Of a DNA stretch of 64,000 nt, positions 15,168 through 23,197 are shown one piece after another. The position numbers were made by a program, and so were the translations under genes. How positions within the stretch are numbered: the first letter of the stretch is position 1; the number at the start of each line of letters is the position of its first letter. The stretch spans positions 1 through 64,000 of the forward strand of contig JARLHV010000048.1 in NCBI GenBank assembly GCA_031292055.1, written 5' to 3'. The notes beneath the pieces are model-generated. The model worked only from the letters and a program-made list of their open reading frames with translations. It made no database searches and was not told the origin of the DNA. The DNA is from Desulfosporosinus sp. (GTDB lineage: Bacteria; Bacillota; Desulfitobacteriia; Desulfitobacteriales; Desulfitobacteriaceae).

Positions 15168-16841
15168 ATGGCTTATTTAGCACTTTACCGTGAATGGCGT
15201 CCCAGAACATTTAAGGACATTGTAGGGCAAGAACATATAACGAAAACATTGGTGAACGCCCTAAAGCAGGAGAAGATCGCTCATGCCTACTTATTCAGTG
15301 GTCCGAGAGGTACAGGTAAAACAACTGCGGCTAAAGTCTTGGCAAAAGCCTTGAATTGTGAACAGCGGGATGGAGAGGAGCCTTGTAATCAGTGTGCTTC
15401 TTGCCTCAGCATTGACCATGGTTCGTCCATGGAAGTATTTGAGATTGATGCCGCTTCAAATCGTGGGATTGATGAAATACGTGACTTGCGTGAAAACGTC
15501 AAATTAAGTGCTTTACAAGGGAAATATAAAGTTTATATTATCGATGAAGTACATATGTTAACGACAGAGGCTTTCAATGCTTTACTTAAGACCTTGGAAG
15601 AGCCTCCGGCACAGGTTGTTTTCATCTTAGCAACGACTGAGGTTCAAAAAATACCCTTGACGATTCTCTCACGGACACAGCGTTTTGAGTTTCATCGCAT
15701 CTCCGTAGAAAATATTCAAAAACGCTTGGTTGAAGTATGCACGTCTCTGGGTAGGCAGGTCAATTCAAATGCCTTAGTAGTGATTGCTCAAAAGTCAGAA
15801 GGAGGTCTTCGAGATGCCTTAAGTATAATGGATCAATGTCTTCTTCAAGATGACCCAATTGGAGTGGAAGATGTGTATCAGGTACTGGGGATGGTCGGGG
15901 AAACCTTTAGCGCCCAGTTAGTAGAAGCGCTACTCTCCTCTGATTACGGAAAGAGCTTAACCTTTTTAGCAGAAGGCATTGAGCAAGGTCGTGATCCGCG
16001 GCAGATTATTAGAGAACTCTTAGATTACCTTCGTCAAATGCTCTTGACCATTGCTACGGGGGAAACTCCTTTAGTAGCACCTCATATTCAAGCTCAGTTG
16101 GTCAAACAGAGCGAACAGATTGGAATTTCCCGAATGTTGCGCTGGATCTCTATTTTATTACAAGGAGAAGGTCAGCTCAAATATGCGACTAACGCCCGGT
16201 TGGCTGCTGAACTCTTGTTGGTTCAGACCATTCATGAAAGTCAACCCACATCGCTCAGTGGTCAGGAAGAGATTTTGAAGCGGTTATCTGTAGTGGAACA
16301 ACAGATTCAAGGAACATGTTTAAACCGTGGGGATACTCCTGAAGAAACGTCTCCTGCCGGTTCTAAAGTTGGCCGAGCGATCCCGAACGATTTGACGTCA
16401 TCCCTGAAGCCCCCCAAGGCAGAAACTAAAGTAGTTGATTCAGGGATCGCGCAGGGGCCCCTACAAAACCTAAGTATAGAGGGGATCCAAGCACGCTGGA
16501 ATGAGGTTTTGGACCAGGTCAAAAAACGCAAAAAATCCACCCAGGCCTTTTTGATGGAAGGTAAACCGGTTCAACTTGAGGAGAATACTTTGACGCTACT
16601 TTTTCGTGAGGGATGTTCCTTTCATAGGGATAAAGTTAGCCAAAGCGAAAATCGGCAGACTATCGAAGCGGTTCTCAAGCAATTATTTGGTAGTTCCCTG
16701 ACTTTACAAAATTTCATGAGCAATGAATTTCAAACCAAGGAAACGCCAGAGAGTCAAGAGTTGAAAACTCAAGAGCAAGCCTTGGTTGACAAGGCTAAGG
16801 ACATGTTTGGAGCGGAACTGGTGGTTGTCAAAGATGGGTAA
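15168..16841 (+). CDS. dnaX: DNA polymerase III subunit gamma/tau
   Basis: Clamp-loader ATPase of 557 aa. Walker A is GPRGTGKTT (G45-K51), followed by a four-Cys zinc module (NCEQRDGEEPCNQCASC). Walker B is IIDEVHML, the sensor 1 region LATTEVQKIPLTILSRTQRF includes the SRT arginine finger, and domain III follows to about residue 360. The remaining 190 residues form a variable tau-like tail. It heads the dnaX-ebfC-recR group as in B. subtilis. The product is probably only the full-length form, since I find no convincing frameshift site. Confidence 0.95.
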   Translation: MAYLALYREWRPRTFKDIVGQEHITKTLVNALKQEKIAHAYLFSGPRGTGKTTAAKVLAKALNCEQRDGEEPCNQCASCLSIDHGSSMEVFEIDAASNRGIDEIRDLRENVKLSALQGKYKVYIIDEVHMLTTEAFNALLKTLEEPPAQVVFILATTEVQKIPLTILSRTQRFEFHRISVENIQKRLVEVCTSLGRQVNSNALVVIAQKSEGGLRDALSIMDQCLLQDDPIGVEDVYQVLGMVGETFSAQLVEALLSSDYGKSLTFLAEGIEQGRDPRQIIRELLDYLRQMLLTIATGETPLVAPHIQAQLVKQSEQIGISRMLRWISILLQGEGQLKYATNARLAAELLLVQTIHESQPTSLSGQEEILKRLSVVEQQIQGTCLNRGDTPEETSPAGSKVGRAIPNDLTSSLKPPKAETKVVDSGIAQGPLQNLSIEGIQARWNEVLDQVKKRKKSTQAFLMEGKPVQLEENTLTLLFREGCSFHRDKVSQSENRQTIEAVLKQLFGSSLTLQNFMSNEFQTKETPESQELKTQEQALVDKAKDMFGAELVVVKDG

Positions 16842-16912
16842 CTCCAAAGAGTTTAGAAGCTTTTAGACATTAAGGAACGCTCTAATAAAGCGTACGAAAA
16901 ATAAGAGATAGG

Positions 16913-17272
16913 ATGTGTGTTGAAATGGCAGGTTTAAAGGGAATGGGCGGCGGCGGTATGGGTGGCAATATGGGTCAGATGTTAAAGCAAGCTCAGAAAA
17001 TGCAAGAGGATATGGCAAGAGTACAGGAAGAACTTCAGACTAAAACGGTGGACGCCTCTTCGGGTGGTGGAATGGTTCAGGTCATCGTAAGTGGCAAAAT
17101 GGAATTAGTTGAGTTAAAAATCAAACCTGAAGCTGTTGACCCAGAGGATGTAGAAATGCTGGAAGATCTTATCAAAGCAGCCTTAAACGAAGGGCTAAGG
17201 AAAGCTCAGGAAATGGCTAACAATGAAATGGGTAAGCTGACCGGTGGTTTAAAGATCCCCGGCTTATTCTAG
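16913..17272 (+). CDS. ebfC: YbaB/EbfC nucleoid-associated protein
   Basis: Small DNA-binding protein of about 115-119 aa, found in most bacteria directly after dnaX. It has a Gly/Met-rich N terminus ([17 protein letters not shown]), then the conserved helix [25 protein letters not shown] (key elements MQEDM and LQTKTVDA), a central strand [16 protein letters not shown] and a C-terminal helix. The start may be ATG 16913 or ATG 16925 (MAGLKGM). The second gives the more typical N terminus, but neither has a perfect Shine-Dalgarno. Confidence 0.92.
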   Translation: MCVEMAGLKGMGGGGMGGNMGQMLKQAQKMQEDMARVQEELQTKTVDASSGGGMVQVIVSGKMELVELKIKPEAVDPEDVEMLEDLIKAALNEGLRKAQEMANNEMGKLTGGLKIPGLF

Positions 17273-17279
17273 GCGATCT

Positions 17280-17876
17280 ATGGATTTCTTACAATACCCA
17301 CAGCCTTTGGCAGATCTTATTAGCAGCTTAGCCCGTCTACCAGGGGTTGGCCCCAAAACAGCTGGGCGGTTAGCTTTTTACCTCCTTCAACAACCGCGGG
17401 TTTCAGAGGATTTAGCGAGGGCTATTGTTGTGGCTAACCGAGATATTAGGAAGTGTTCTATCTGTTCGAACTTTACAGATCAAGACCCGTGCAGGCTTTG
17501 TCAAAATACGCAGAGAGATCAAACGGCACTCTGCGTTGTGGAGCATCCACGAGATGTTGTCTCCTTAGAGAAAACCAGAGAATTTAAAGGTCTTTATCAT
17601 GTTCTCCATGGTGTCCTTTCCCCAATGGACGGAATCGGTCCGGAGCAGTTGACCGTCAATTTGCTTTTGAAACGCTTAGATGGGGTGCGAGAAGTGGTCA
17701 TGGCGCTCAATCCTACCGTAGAAGGGGAAGCAACTGCCTTATATTTGGCGCGCTTGCTCAAACCTTTGGGAATTAAAGTAACCCGGATAGCGCATGGATT
17801 GCCCGTGGGTGGAGATCTGGAATATGCCGATGAGGTAACTATTGCCCGGGCTTTAGAAGGACGACGACAACTTTAG
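17280..17876 (+). CDS. recR: Recombination mediator RecR
   Basis: RecR, 198 aa, which loads RecA with RecF and RecO on gapped DNA. It has an N-terminal HhH motif ([20 protein letters not shown]), a four-Cys zinc finger ([17 protein letters not shown]) and a Toprim domain ([16 protein letters not shown]). A C-terminal Walker B-like region, [19 protein letters not shown], precedes [17 protein letters not shown]. It begins 8 bases after ebfC and is followed by a strong terminator. Confidence 0.96.
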   Translation: MDFLQYPQPLADLISSLARLPGVGPKTAGRLAFYLLQQPRVSEDLARAIVVANRDIRKCSICSNFTDQDPCRLCQNTQRDQTALCVVEHPRDVVSLEKTREFKGLYHVLHGVLSPMDGIGPEQLTVNLLLKRLDGVREVVMALNPTVEGEATALYLARLLKPLGIKVTRIAHGLPVGGDLEYADEVTIARALEGRRQL

Positions 17877-17892
17877 ACTATTACTATAAATA

Positions 17893-17937
17893 AAGCATGC
17901 TCACTGAATAAACAAAATTCAGTGAGCATGCTTTTAC
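17893..17937 (+). terminator. Terminator of dnaX-ebfC-recR
   Basis: Perfect 17-bp arms (17893-17909 and 17917-17933) with a 7-base loop, then a T run. Confidence 0.9.
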
Positions 17938-18009
17938 TTTTAACTCGAAGTTCTTCTTTGTCCGATCAGTGCATAATTATGGACTAGCACGGGACGAGGA
18001 GGAAAATCT

Positions 18010-18264
18010 ATGACCTTGGTCTTTCTTGGTCTGCTCATTTTACTCATAGGTTTAGTTGTACGTTCTACCTTAGGTAAACCTAATCTGTTTTTGAAGATTA
18101 TTATTCATATGTTAGGCGGAATTGTCGGACTTTGGCTATTCGACTTTCTACTTAGCATGCTTGGATTTGTAATTCCGATTAATTTTTTTACGATAATATT
18201 GGTCGGACTTTTAGGGTTCCCCGGAGTTTTAGCTCTGGGGGTACTGCAGTTATTAGGGATCTGA
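18010..18264 (+). CDS. bofA: Pro-sigma-K processing inhibitor BofA
   Basis: Membrane protein of 84 aa, almost entirely hydrophobic. It has two or three spans and the family ending NFFTIILVGLLGFPGVLALGVLQ (key element GLLGFPGVL). In B. subtilis BofA holds the SpoIVFB protease inactive until the forespore signal arrives. The position after recR matches that genome. The start follows GAGGAGGAAAATCT. A CATAATTA box at about 17971 could be a sigma-E -10, but its -35 is unconvincing. Confidence 0.88.
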   Translation: MTLVFLGLLILLIGLVVRSTLGKPNLFLKIIIHMLGGIVGLWLFDFLLSMLGFVIPINFFTIILVGLLGFPGVLALGVLQLLGI

Positions 18265-18330
18265 TGGGGCGGTCAGGCATTAGCCAGGGCGCTAAGGGAT
18301 TGAGGTTTCTAATTTGCCTAAATATAATTC

Positions 18331-18508
18331 TTGACGAGTGAAACAATTTTGAGGTATATTGACTTTAACTATGTTGGCACTATTCAGAATAATCCTGCAA
18401 TAGTTCCTTCAATTTGTTCTAAAGGGATTAATTTTGGGTTTTTTTGTGAGAAAAAGTATGTTATAAGTTGTATAACTTGTTGTACAAATGCTCGTGTTAT
18501 GCTATGCT
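18331..18508 (+). promoter_or_regulatory. Two promoters upstream of the first PFOR gene
   Basis: Distal: TTGACG (18331-18336), 18 bases, TATATT (18355-18360). Proximal: TTGTAC (18480-18485), 17 bases, TATGCT (18503-18508). AAGTTGTATAACTT just before the proximal -35 is palindromic. The leader then contains TGTAGG and CCTACA arms that could form a stem. I see no gene in 18265-18613; a 79-codon frame from TTG 18331 starts at the -35 box and is not credible. Confidence 0.55.
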
Positions 18509-18613
18509 GTTATAAAACAGGTGTAGGGTGGTTGGTTACTGGCAGAGAAGAAAGTCCCTGTCCTACATAATCCCTAAAATTAAATTAAGCACATGATTAG
18601 GAGGATGAAAATA

Positions 18614-21600
18614 ATGGCAAAAATGAAAACTATGGATGGTAACGAAGCGGCCGCTCACGCGTCGTACGCGTTTACAGAAGTCGCCGCCATCTTCCCGATT
18701 ACCCCCTCTTCGACGATGGCCGAGTTGGTCGATGAATGGGCTGCTTTTGGGAGGAAAAATGTCTTTGGACAAACTGTTAGGGTTGTGGAGATGCAATCCG
18801 AGGGAGGCGCTGCTGGTGCGTTACACGGTTCACTCCAGGGTGGGTCTTTAACTTCTACTTATACAGCGTCACAGGGCTTACTGCTAATGATCCCCAATAT
18901 GTATAAAATTGCCGGTGAGCTGCTGCCGTGCGTATTTCATGTGAGTGCTCGTGCTTTGGCAACGCATGCCCTTTCGATTTTCGGTGACCATCAGGACGTT
19001 ATGTCCGTGCGTGCCACTGGTTTTGCAGAGCTTGCTTCAAATAGTGTACAAGAAGCTATGGACTTGGGCTTTATTGCCCATCTGGCAACGATTAAAGCTC
19101 GTGTACCGTTTCTGCATTTTTTTGACGGATTTCGCACTTCTCATGAAATCCAAAAAATTGAAGTGCCAGAGTATGAGGATGTTGCCCAACTGTTAGATTG
19201 GGAGGCACTCCAAGCTTTCCGTGATCGTTCTTTAAATCCTGACCGTCCGGTTCTGCGCGGATCGGCCCAAAATCCAGACATCTACTTTCAAGGCCGTGAA
19301 GCCTGCAACCCGTTCTATGATGCAATTCCTGACATAGTTGAACATTATATGCAAGAATATAAGCAGCTTACCGGACGTGAATATCACCCTTTCCAATATT
19401 ATGGCGCCGAAGATGCAGAGCAGATCATTGTGGCCATGGGCTCGATTTGTGACACGATTGAGGAAACTATTGATTATCTCGTAGCTCAAGGGGAAAAGGT
19501 TGGAGTTATTAAAGTTCACCTGTACCGTCCATTCTCCAGTGATTACTTTTTTAAAGTTTTGCCAAAAACCGTTAAGAAAATTGCGGTGCTTGAGCGTACC
19601 AAAGAATCGGGCTCTCTGGGTGAACCGCTTTATTTGGATATTAAAGAAATTTTTTATACAAGCGATATCAGACCGGTGATTGTTGGCGGTCGTTATGGCT
19701 TAGGTTCTAAAGATACGACGCCTTCTCAAGTATTGGCTGTTTACAAAAACCTCAAGTCTGAAAGTCCGAAAAATGGTTTTACCATCGGTATTATCGATGA
19801 CGTAACCCATACTTCCCTGGCTGAAGATGAAATCATTGACACTGCACCGGAAGGGACGATTGCCTGCAAATTCTGGGGCCTTGGTTCAGATGGTACTGTT
19901 GGAGCCAATAAACAAGCGATTAAGATTATTGGAGATCACACCAAGCTCTTTGTACAAGCTTATTTCCAATACGATAGTAAGAAATCCGGCGGAAACACGA
20001 TTTCCCACCTGCGCTTTGGTAAACAACCGATTAAATCCCCTTATTATGTCACAGGTACAAATTACATTGCTTGCTCTAACCAAACCTATGTTTACAAATA
20101 TGACCTCTTAAAAGGCCTTAAGAAAAATGGTAACTTTTTATTAAACTGTAACTGGACTGCAGAAGAACTGGAAGAAAAACTTCCAGCGACCATGAAGCAG
20201 TCTATTGCGAAAAACAGCGTTAACTTCTACATTATTGATGCGATAGCGATCGCCAATAAAATTGGTCTCGGTTCTCATATTAACATGATCATGCAAGCTG
20301 CTTTCTTTAAACTAGCCAACGTGATTCCTGTCGAAGAGGCGATTAATTATCTAAAAGCTTCGGTCGTAAAAGCTTATGGCAAAAGTGGCCAAAGTGTTGT
20401 AGATATGAACATTGCGGCAATTGATCTCGGTGTATCTTCCTTCGTTAAAGTAGAAGTACCAATGTCTTGGGCCAATCCAGACAACGCCCAGGTTCAAGCT
20501 GCAGCGGCGGTTGATGAGCCTGATTATGTGAAAAATTTTGTCCGCCCAGTGAGTGCGTTAGAAGGAGATAGCCTTCCGGTTAGCATTTTCTCAGGCCGTG
20601 AAGATGGCACTGTACCACTAGGAACCGCCGCTTTTGAAAAACGTGGGATTGCAGTCATTGTACCAGAGTGGCAGGTGGATAAATGTATCCAGTGTAATCA
20701 GTGTTCGTACGTTTGCCCGCACGCAGCGATTCGGCCATTCTTAATGACCGAGGAAGAGGTTAAAAACGTTCCGGAAACGTTCGCAACTAAGAAAGCGACG
20801 GGTAAAGGGACGGAAGGTCTACAATTCCGCGTTCAAGTGAGTCCGTTGGATTGCACGGGTTGTGGCAATTGCGCCGAAGTTTGTCCAGCTAAAGGGAAGG
20901 CTCTGATCATGGAACCAGCGGATGAACAAATTGAGCGTCAAGCTAAAAACTGGGAATATGCTACGACTATACCGAACAAGGGCAAATATTTTGAATTAAG
21001 CTCGGTTAAAAATAGTCAGTTTGCTCAACCGTTACTTGAGTTTACCGGAGCATGTCCTGGGTGTGGTGAGACCCCTTATATTAAACTTATCACTCAACTT
21101 CACGGTGACCGCATGATGATTGCCAATGCTACGGGCTGTACTTCTATCTGGACCGGAAGTGCTCCCGCTGTTCCTTATACGACCAACGAGGAGGGTAAAG
21201 GACCGGCCTGGGCTAATTCCCTGTTTGAGGACAATGCCGAGTTTGGTTATGGTATGTACGTGGGAGTTAGCCAACACCGCGCAAAACTCGTTGATTTAAT
21301 TAAGCAAGCAATTGAGATGGAAATCAGTGCTGAGTTAAAAGAGGCTTTCCAAGAGTGGCTCGAGGGTTGGAATGACGCGGAAGGTTCCAAGGCGGCGACC
21401 GTCAAGATCTTGGCAGGTCTCAAAGAATACACTGGGGATAACAAAATCCTTGCTGAAATCCTGATCAAGAAAGATTTTCTCATTAAAAAATCTCAGTGGA
21501 TTATTGGTGGCGATGGTTGGGCGTATGATATCGGATTTGGAGGATTAGACCACGTTTTAGCTTCTGGAGAAGATGTGAATGTCCTTGTCGTCGATACTGA

Positions 21601-22144
21601 AGTTTATTCTAATACCGGCGGACAGTCCTCCAAAGCGACTCCCTGCGCTGCTGTAGCTAAGTTTGCGGCAGCTGGTAAAAAGATCCGTAAAAAAGATCTG
21701 GGCGTTATTGCTATGAGTTATGGTTATGTCTATGTCGCACAAATTGCTTTAGGTGCGGACATGGCTCAAACGCTTAAAGTTATGAAAGAAGCAGAGGCTT
21801 ATAAAGGGCCGTCCTTAATTATCGCTTATGCGCCTTGTATCAACCATGGTATTAAAGCGGGTATGACCAAAAGCGTACAAGAGGCAAAGCTTGCGGTTGA
21901 GTCCGGCTACTGGCATCTCTATCATTTCAACCCGGATTTGATCGATCAGGGTAAAAATCCCTTCAGCCTTGATTCCAAGGAGCCGATTAAGCCTTTCCGT
22001 GATTTTATTATGGGTGAAGTTCGTTACTCTTCCTTGTTGAGTGCCTTTCCAGATAGTGCAGAGGAACTCTTTGCAAGTGCTGAAAAATTTGCCAAGGTTC
22101 GTTATGATTCCTATAGGCGGCTTGCTGAGCAAAAATGGGATTAA
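18614..22144 (+). CDS. nifJ: Pyruvate:ferredoxin oxidoreductase, copy 1
   Basis: Single-chain PFOR of 1176 aa that converts pyruvate and CoA to acetyl-CoA, CO2 and reduced ferredoxin. In order: pyruvate-binding domain (FTEVAAIFPITPSSTMAEL), gamma-like domain, two 4Fe-4S motifs (CIQCNQCSYVCP from Cys691, CTGCGNCAEVCP from Cys747), a third-cluster region (GACPGCGETPY), and the thiamine diphosphate domain (GGDGWAYDIGFGGLDH near 965-980, then VYSNTGGQSSKATP). I chose ATG 18614, nine bases after AGGAGG, because the second copy begins identically; the frame is open from 18593. The neighbour downstream is a near-duplicate. Confidence 0.96.
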   Translation: MAKMKTMDGNEAAAHASYAFTEVAAIFPITPSSTMAELVDEWAAFGRKNVFGQTVRVVEMQSEGGAAGALHGSLQGGSLTSTYTASQGLLLMIPNMYKIAGELLPCVFHVSARALATHALSIFGDHQDVMSVRATGFAELASNSVQEAMDLGFIAHLATIKARVPFLHFFDGFRTSHEIQKIEVPEYEDVAQLLDWEALQAFRDRSLNPDRPVLRGSAQNPDIYFQGREACNPFYDAIPDIVEHYMQEYKQLTGREYHPFQYYGAEDAEQIIVAMGSICDTIEETIDYLVAQGEKVGVIKVHLYRPFSSDYFFKVLPKTVKKIAVLERTKESGSLGEPLYLDIKEIFYTSDIRPVIVGGRYGLGSKDTTPSQVLAVYKNLKSESPKNGFTIGIIDDVTHTSLAEDEIIDTAPEGTIACKFWGLGSDGTVGANKQAIKIIGDHTKLFVQAYFQYDSKKSGGNTISHLRFGKQPIKSPYYVTGTNYIACSNQTYVYKYDLLKGLKKNGNFLLNCNWTAEELEEKLPATMKQSIAKNSVNFYIIDAIAIANKIGLGSHINMIMQAAFFKLANVIPVEEAINYLKASVVKAYGKSGQSVVDMNIAAIDLGVSSFVKVEVPMSWANPDNAQVQAAAAVDEPDYVKNFVRPVSALEGDSLPVSIFSGREDGTVPLGTAAFEKRGIAVIVPEWQVDKCIQCNQCSYVCPHAAIRPFLMTEEEVKNVPETFATKKATGKGTEGLQFRVQVSPLDCTGCGNCAEVCPAKGKALIMEPADEQIERQAKNWEYATTIPNKGKYFELSSVKNSQFAQPLLEFTGACPGCGETPYIKLITQLHGDRMMIANATGCTSIWTGSAPAVPYTTNEEGKGPAWANSLFEDNAEFGYGMYVGVSQHRAKLVDLIKQAIEMEISAELKEAFQEWLEGWNDAEGSKAATVKILAGLKEYTGDNKILAEILIKKDFLIKKSQWIIGGDGWAYDIGFGGLDHVLASGEDVNVLVVDTEVYSNTGGQSSKATPCAAVAKFAAAGKKIRKKDLGVIAMSYGYVYVAQIALGADMAQTLKVMKEAEAYKGPSLIIAYAPCINHGIKAGMTKSVQEAKLAVESGYWHLYHFNPDLIDQGKNPFSLDSKEPIKPFRDFIMGEVRYSSLLSAFPDSAEELFASAEKFAKVRYDSYRRLAEQKWD

Positions 22145-22181
22145 TCAGTTATTCATTAGTTGTATAATAGATGATGATTTG

Positions 22182-22210
22182 AAAGAGCAGGTTTATCCTG
22201 CTCTTTTTTT
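22182..22210 (+). terminator. Terminator of PFOR copy 1
   Basis: AAAGAGCAGG, loop TTTAT, CCTGCTCTTT, then T run. It is clearly related to the terminator after copy 2. Confidence 0.9.
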
Positions 22211-22299
22211 ATATATGACCGATTCCACTGCAGAAATCCTAAAAACGTTATAACCTTGATTCCCGTGAAAAATTATACCTACATTAATAAACCCTGATT

Positions 22300-22488
22300 T
22301 TAACCACAGATTACACAGATTAACACAGAATAAATACATTTTGGCTCTAACCTACAAATCGCTTGTAACTCAATTGCTAATGCCGCCTGATAAACCGCTT
22401 CGAGAAACCCTGGTCTAAGTGTCCGGTGTACCTCCCTTGCTGCACCAATAATGGCATAGGTCTGTGAATCCCGTTCCACATTCTCCAT
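22300..22488 (-). pseudogene. Truncated GxxExxY-family gene
   Basis: The reading [20 protein letters not shown] followed by [21 protein letters not shown] carries the family hallmark GxxExxY (G-F-L-E-A-V-Y). Full-length members are about 120-130 aa and include a PD-(D/E)xK-like core. Here homology stops after about 42 residues, where the frame enters the terminal repeat of the cassette. The catalytic part is missing, so this is a remnant. Confidence 0.7.
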
Positions 22489-22560
22489 CCCCTTTATCCT
22501 TTGTCTGTGTGTTTCTATACTAATCGTTCTTAATCTGTGTAATCTGTGTAATCTGTGGTT
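22302..22560. repeat. Perfect 21-bp inverted repeats bracketing the GxxExxY remnant
   Basis: Left arm 22302-22322, AACCACAGATTACACAGATT and one more base; the right arm 22540-22560 is its exact complement. The internal unit ACACAGATT/AATCTGTGT is repeated further beside both arms. ACAGATTACACAG-type repeats commonly accompany genes of this family. Confidence 0.8.
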
Positions 22561-22645
22561 CCCCGTTCAGAATTCCCCAACGCGTATTTACAGTGTTTTT
22601 CCTTGTAGGTATAAAAAAATGCGGGATTTTAGGTTATAAAATATC

Positions 22646-22777
22646 AAGTCACTGCAATTATTTTTGTGTCATCCTGAGCGAGAGCGAAGGATCTAGGGAC
22701 AAAAGATTCTTCGCTTCGCTCAGGATGACAATAAAACGTGATATTAATAGCATAACAAGGGGTTTCTGCAGCGGAAT
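22646..22777. repeat. 131-bp dispersed repeat with palindromic core (copy 2, inverted)
   Basis: Reverse complement of 4351-4481 with few differences; the palindromic core is 22667-22730. It forms the right part of the nested element, and its ATTCCGCTGCAG end coincides with the right terminal repeat of that element. Confidence 0.85.
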
Positions 22778-22856
22778 AATGACCATATATTCTGTATCTG
22801 ACATCCAGAAATCCAAGGCACAATAATAAAGAGAATATGTCAGAAAATTACGATCA

Positions 22857-23032
22857 TTGACGAATAAAGAAAAATGGGTTATACTGGATTATTTCAAGGG
22901 GGACTGTCTGGAGTTGGAATTAAAGTAGTTTTCTTTAGTTTTCCTTTGGCTAACTCGCTGTGATGGTGTTCGAAAGGATATCATCGCTTGTGAATTATTA
23001 TTTTTGAAGAAATAGGAATGTTGTGCTATGCT
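22857..23032 (+). promoter_or_regulatory. Two promoters upstream of the second PFOR gene
   Basis: Distal: TTGACG (22857-22862), 17 bases, TATACT (22880-22885). Proximal: TTGAAG (23004-23009), 17 bases, TATGCT (23027-23032). The same order (TTGACG-type distal, TATGCT proximal) is seen before copy 1, although the leaders between differ. Confidence 0.6.
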
Positions 23033-23197
23033 AGATAGTGAAATGGTCTGGTGGTCTGACCGTTATATTTCTGAGCAAATTATTAATCTTTTCACAAATT
23101 AAAACCTATTTCTTGTAGCTGGATTCTGGGAATAGAGCGAAGATCACCTTCCCAAAGTCTCGAAGTTAATTATTGCATAATAGGAGGGTACAAAATA

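Larger units (their letters stand above)
22211..22790. mobile_element. Nested MITE-like element between the PFOR genes
   Basis: The ends are imperfect inverted repeats of about 30 bp: ATATATGACCGATTCC and on at 22211-22240, and its complement at 22761-22790. Inside is a second imperfect inverted pair (ATTATACCTACAT near 22271 and TTGTAGGTATAA near 22604). These enclose the GxxExxY cassette at 22302-22560, followed by the 131-bp repeat. No transposase is present, so it could only move with help from elsewhere. Together with the leader DNA after 22790 it fills the 1053-base gap 22145-23197. Confidence 0.6.

Noticed and set aside
16505..16560. Programmed frameshift in dnaX at A6 runs
   Set aside because: The runs are read as AAA AAA in the zero frame but do not form an X XXY YYZ heptamer, and no stimulatory hairpin or close -1 stop was obvious.
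18331..18570. 79-codon frame upstream of PFOR copy 1
   Set aside because: It begins at the -35 hexamer of a promoter, has no Shine-Dalgarno, and has an irregular composition.
22211..22790. CRISPR-like array from the ACAGATTACACAG repeats
   Set aside because: The repeats are inverted arms of a cassette with irregular internal units, without regular spacers, and no cas gene is in the window.
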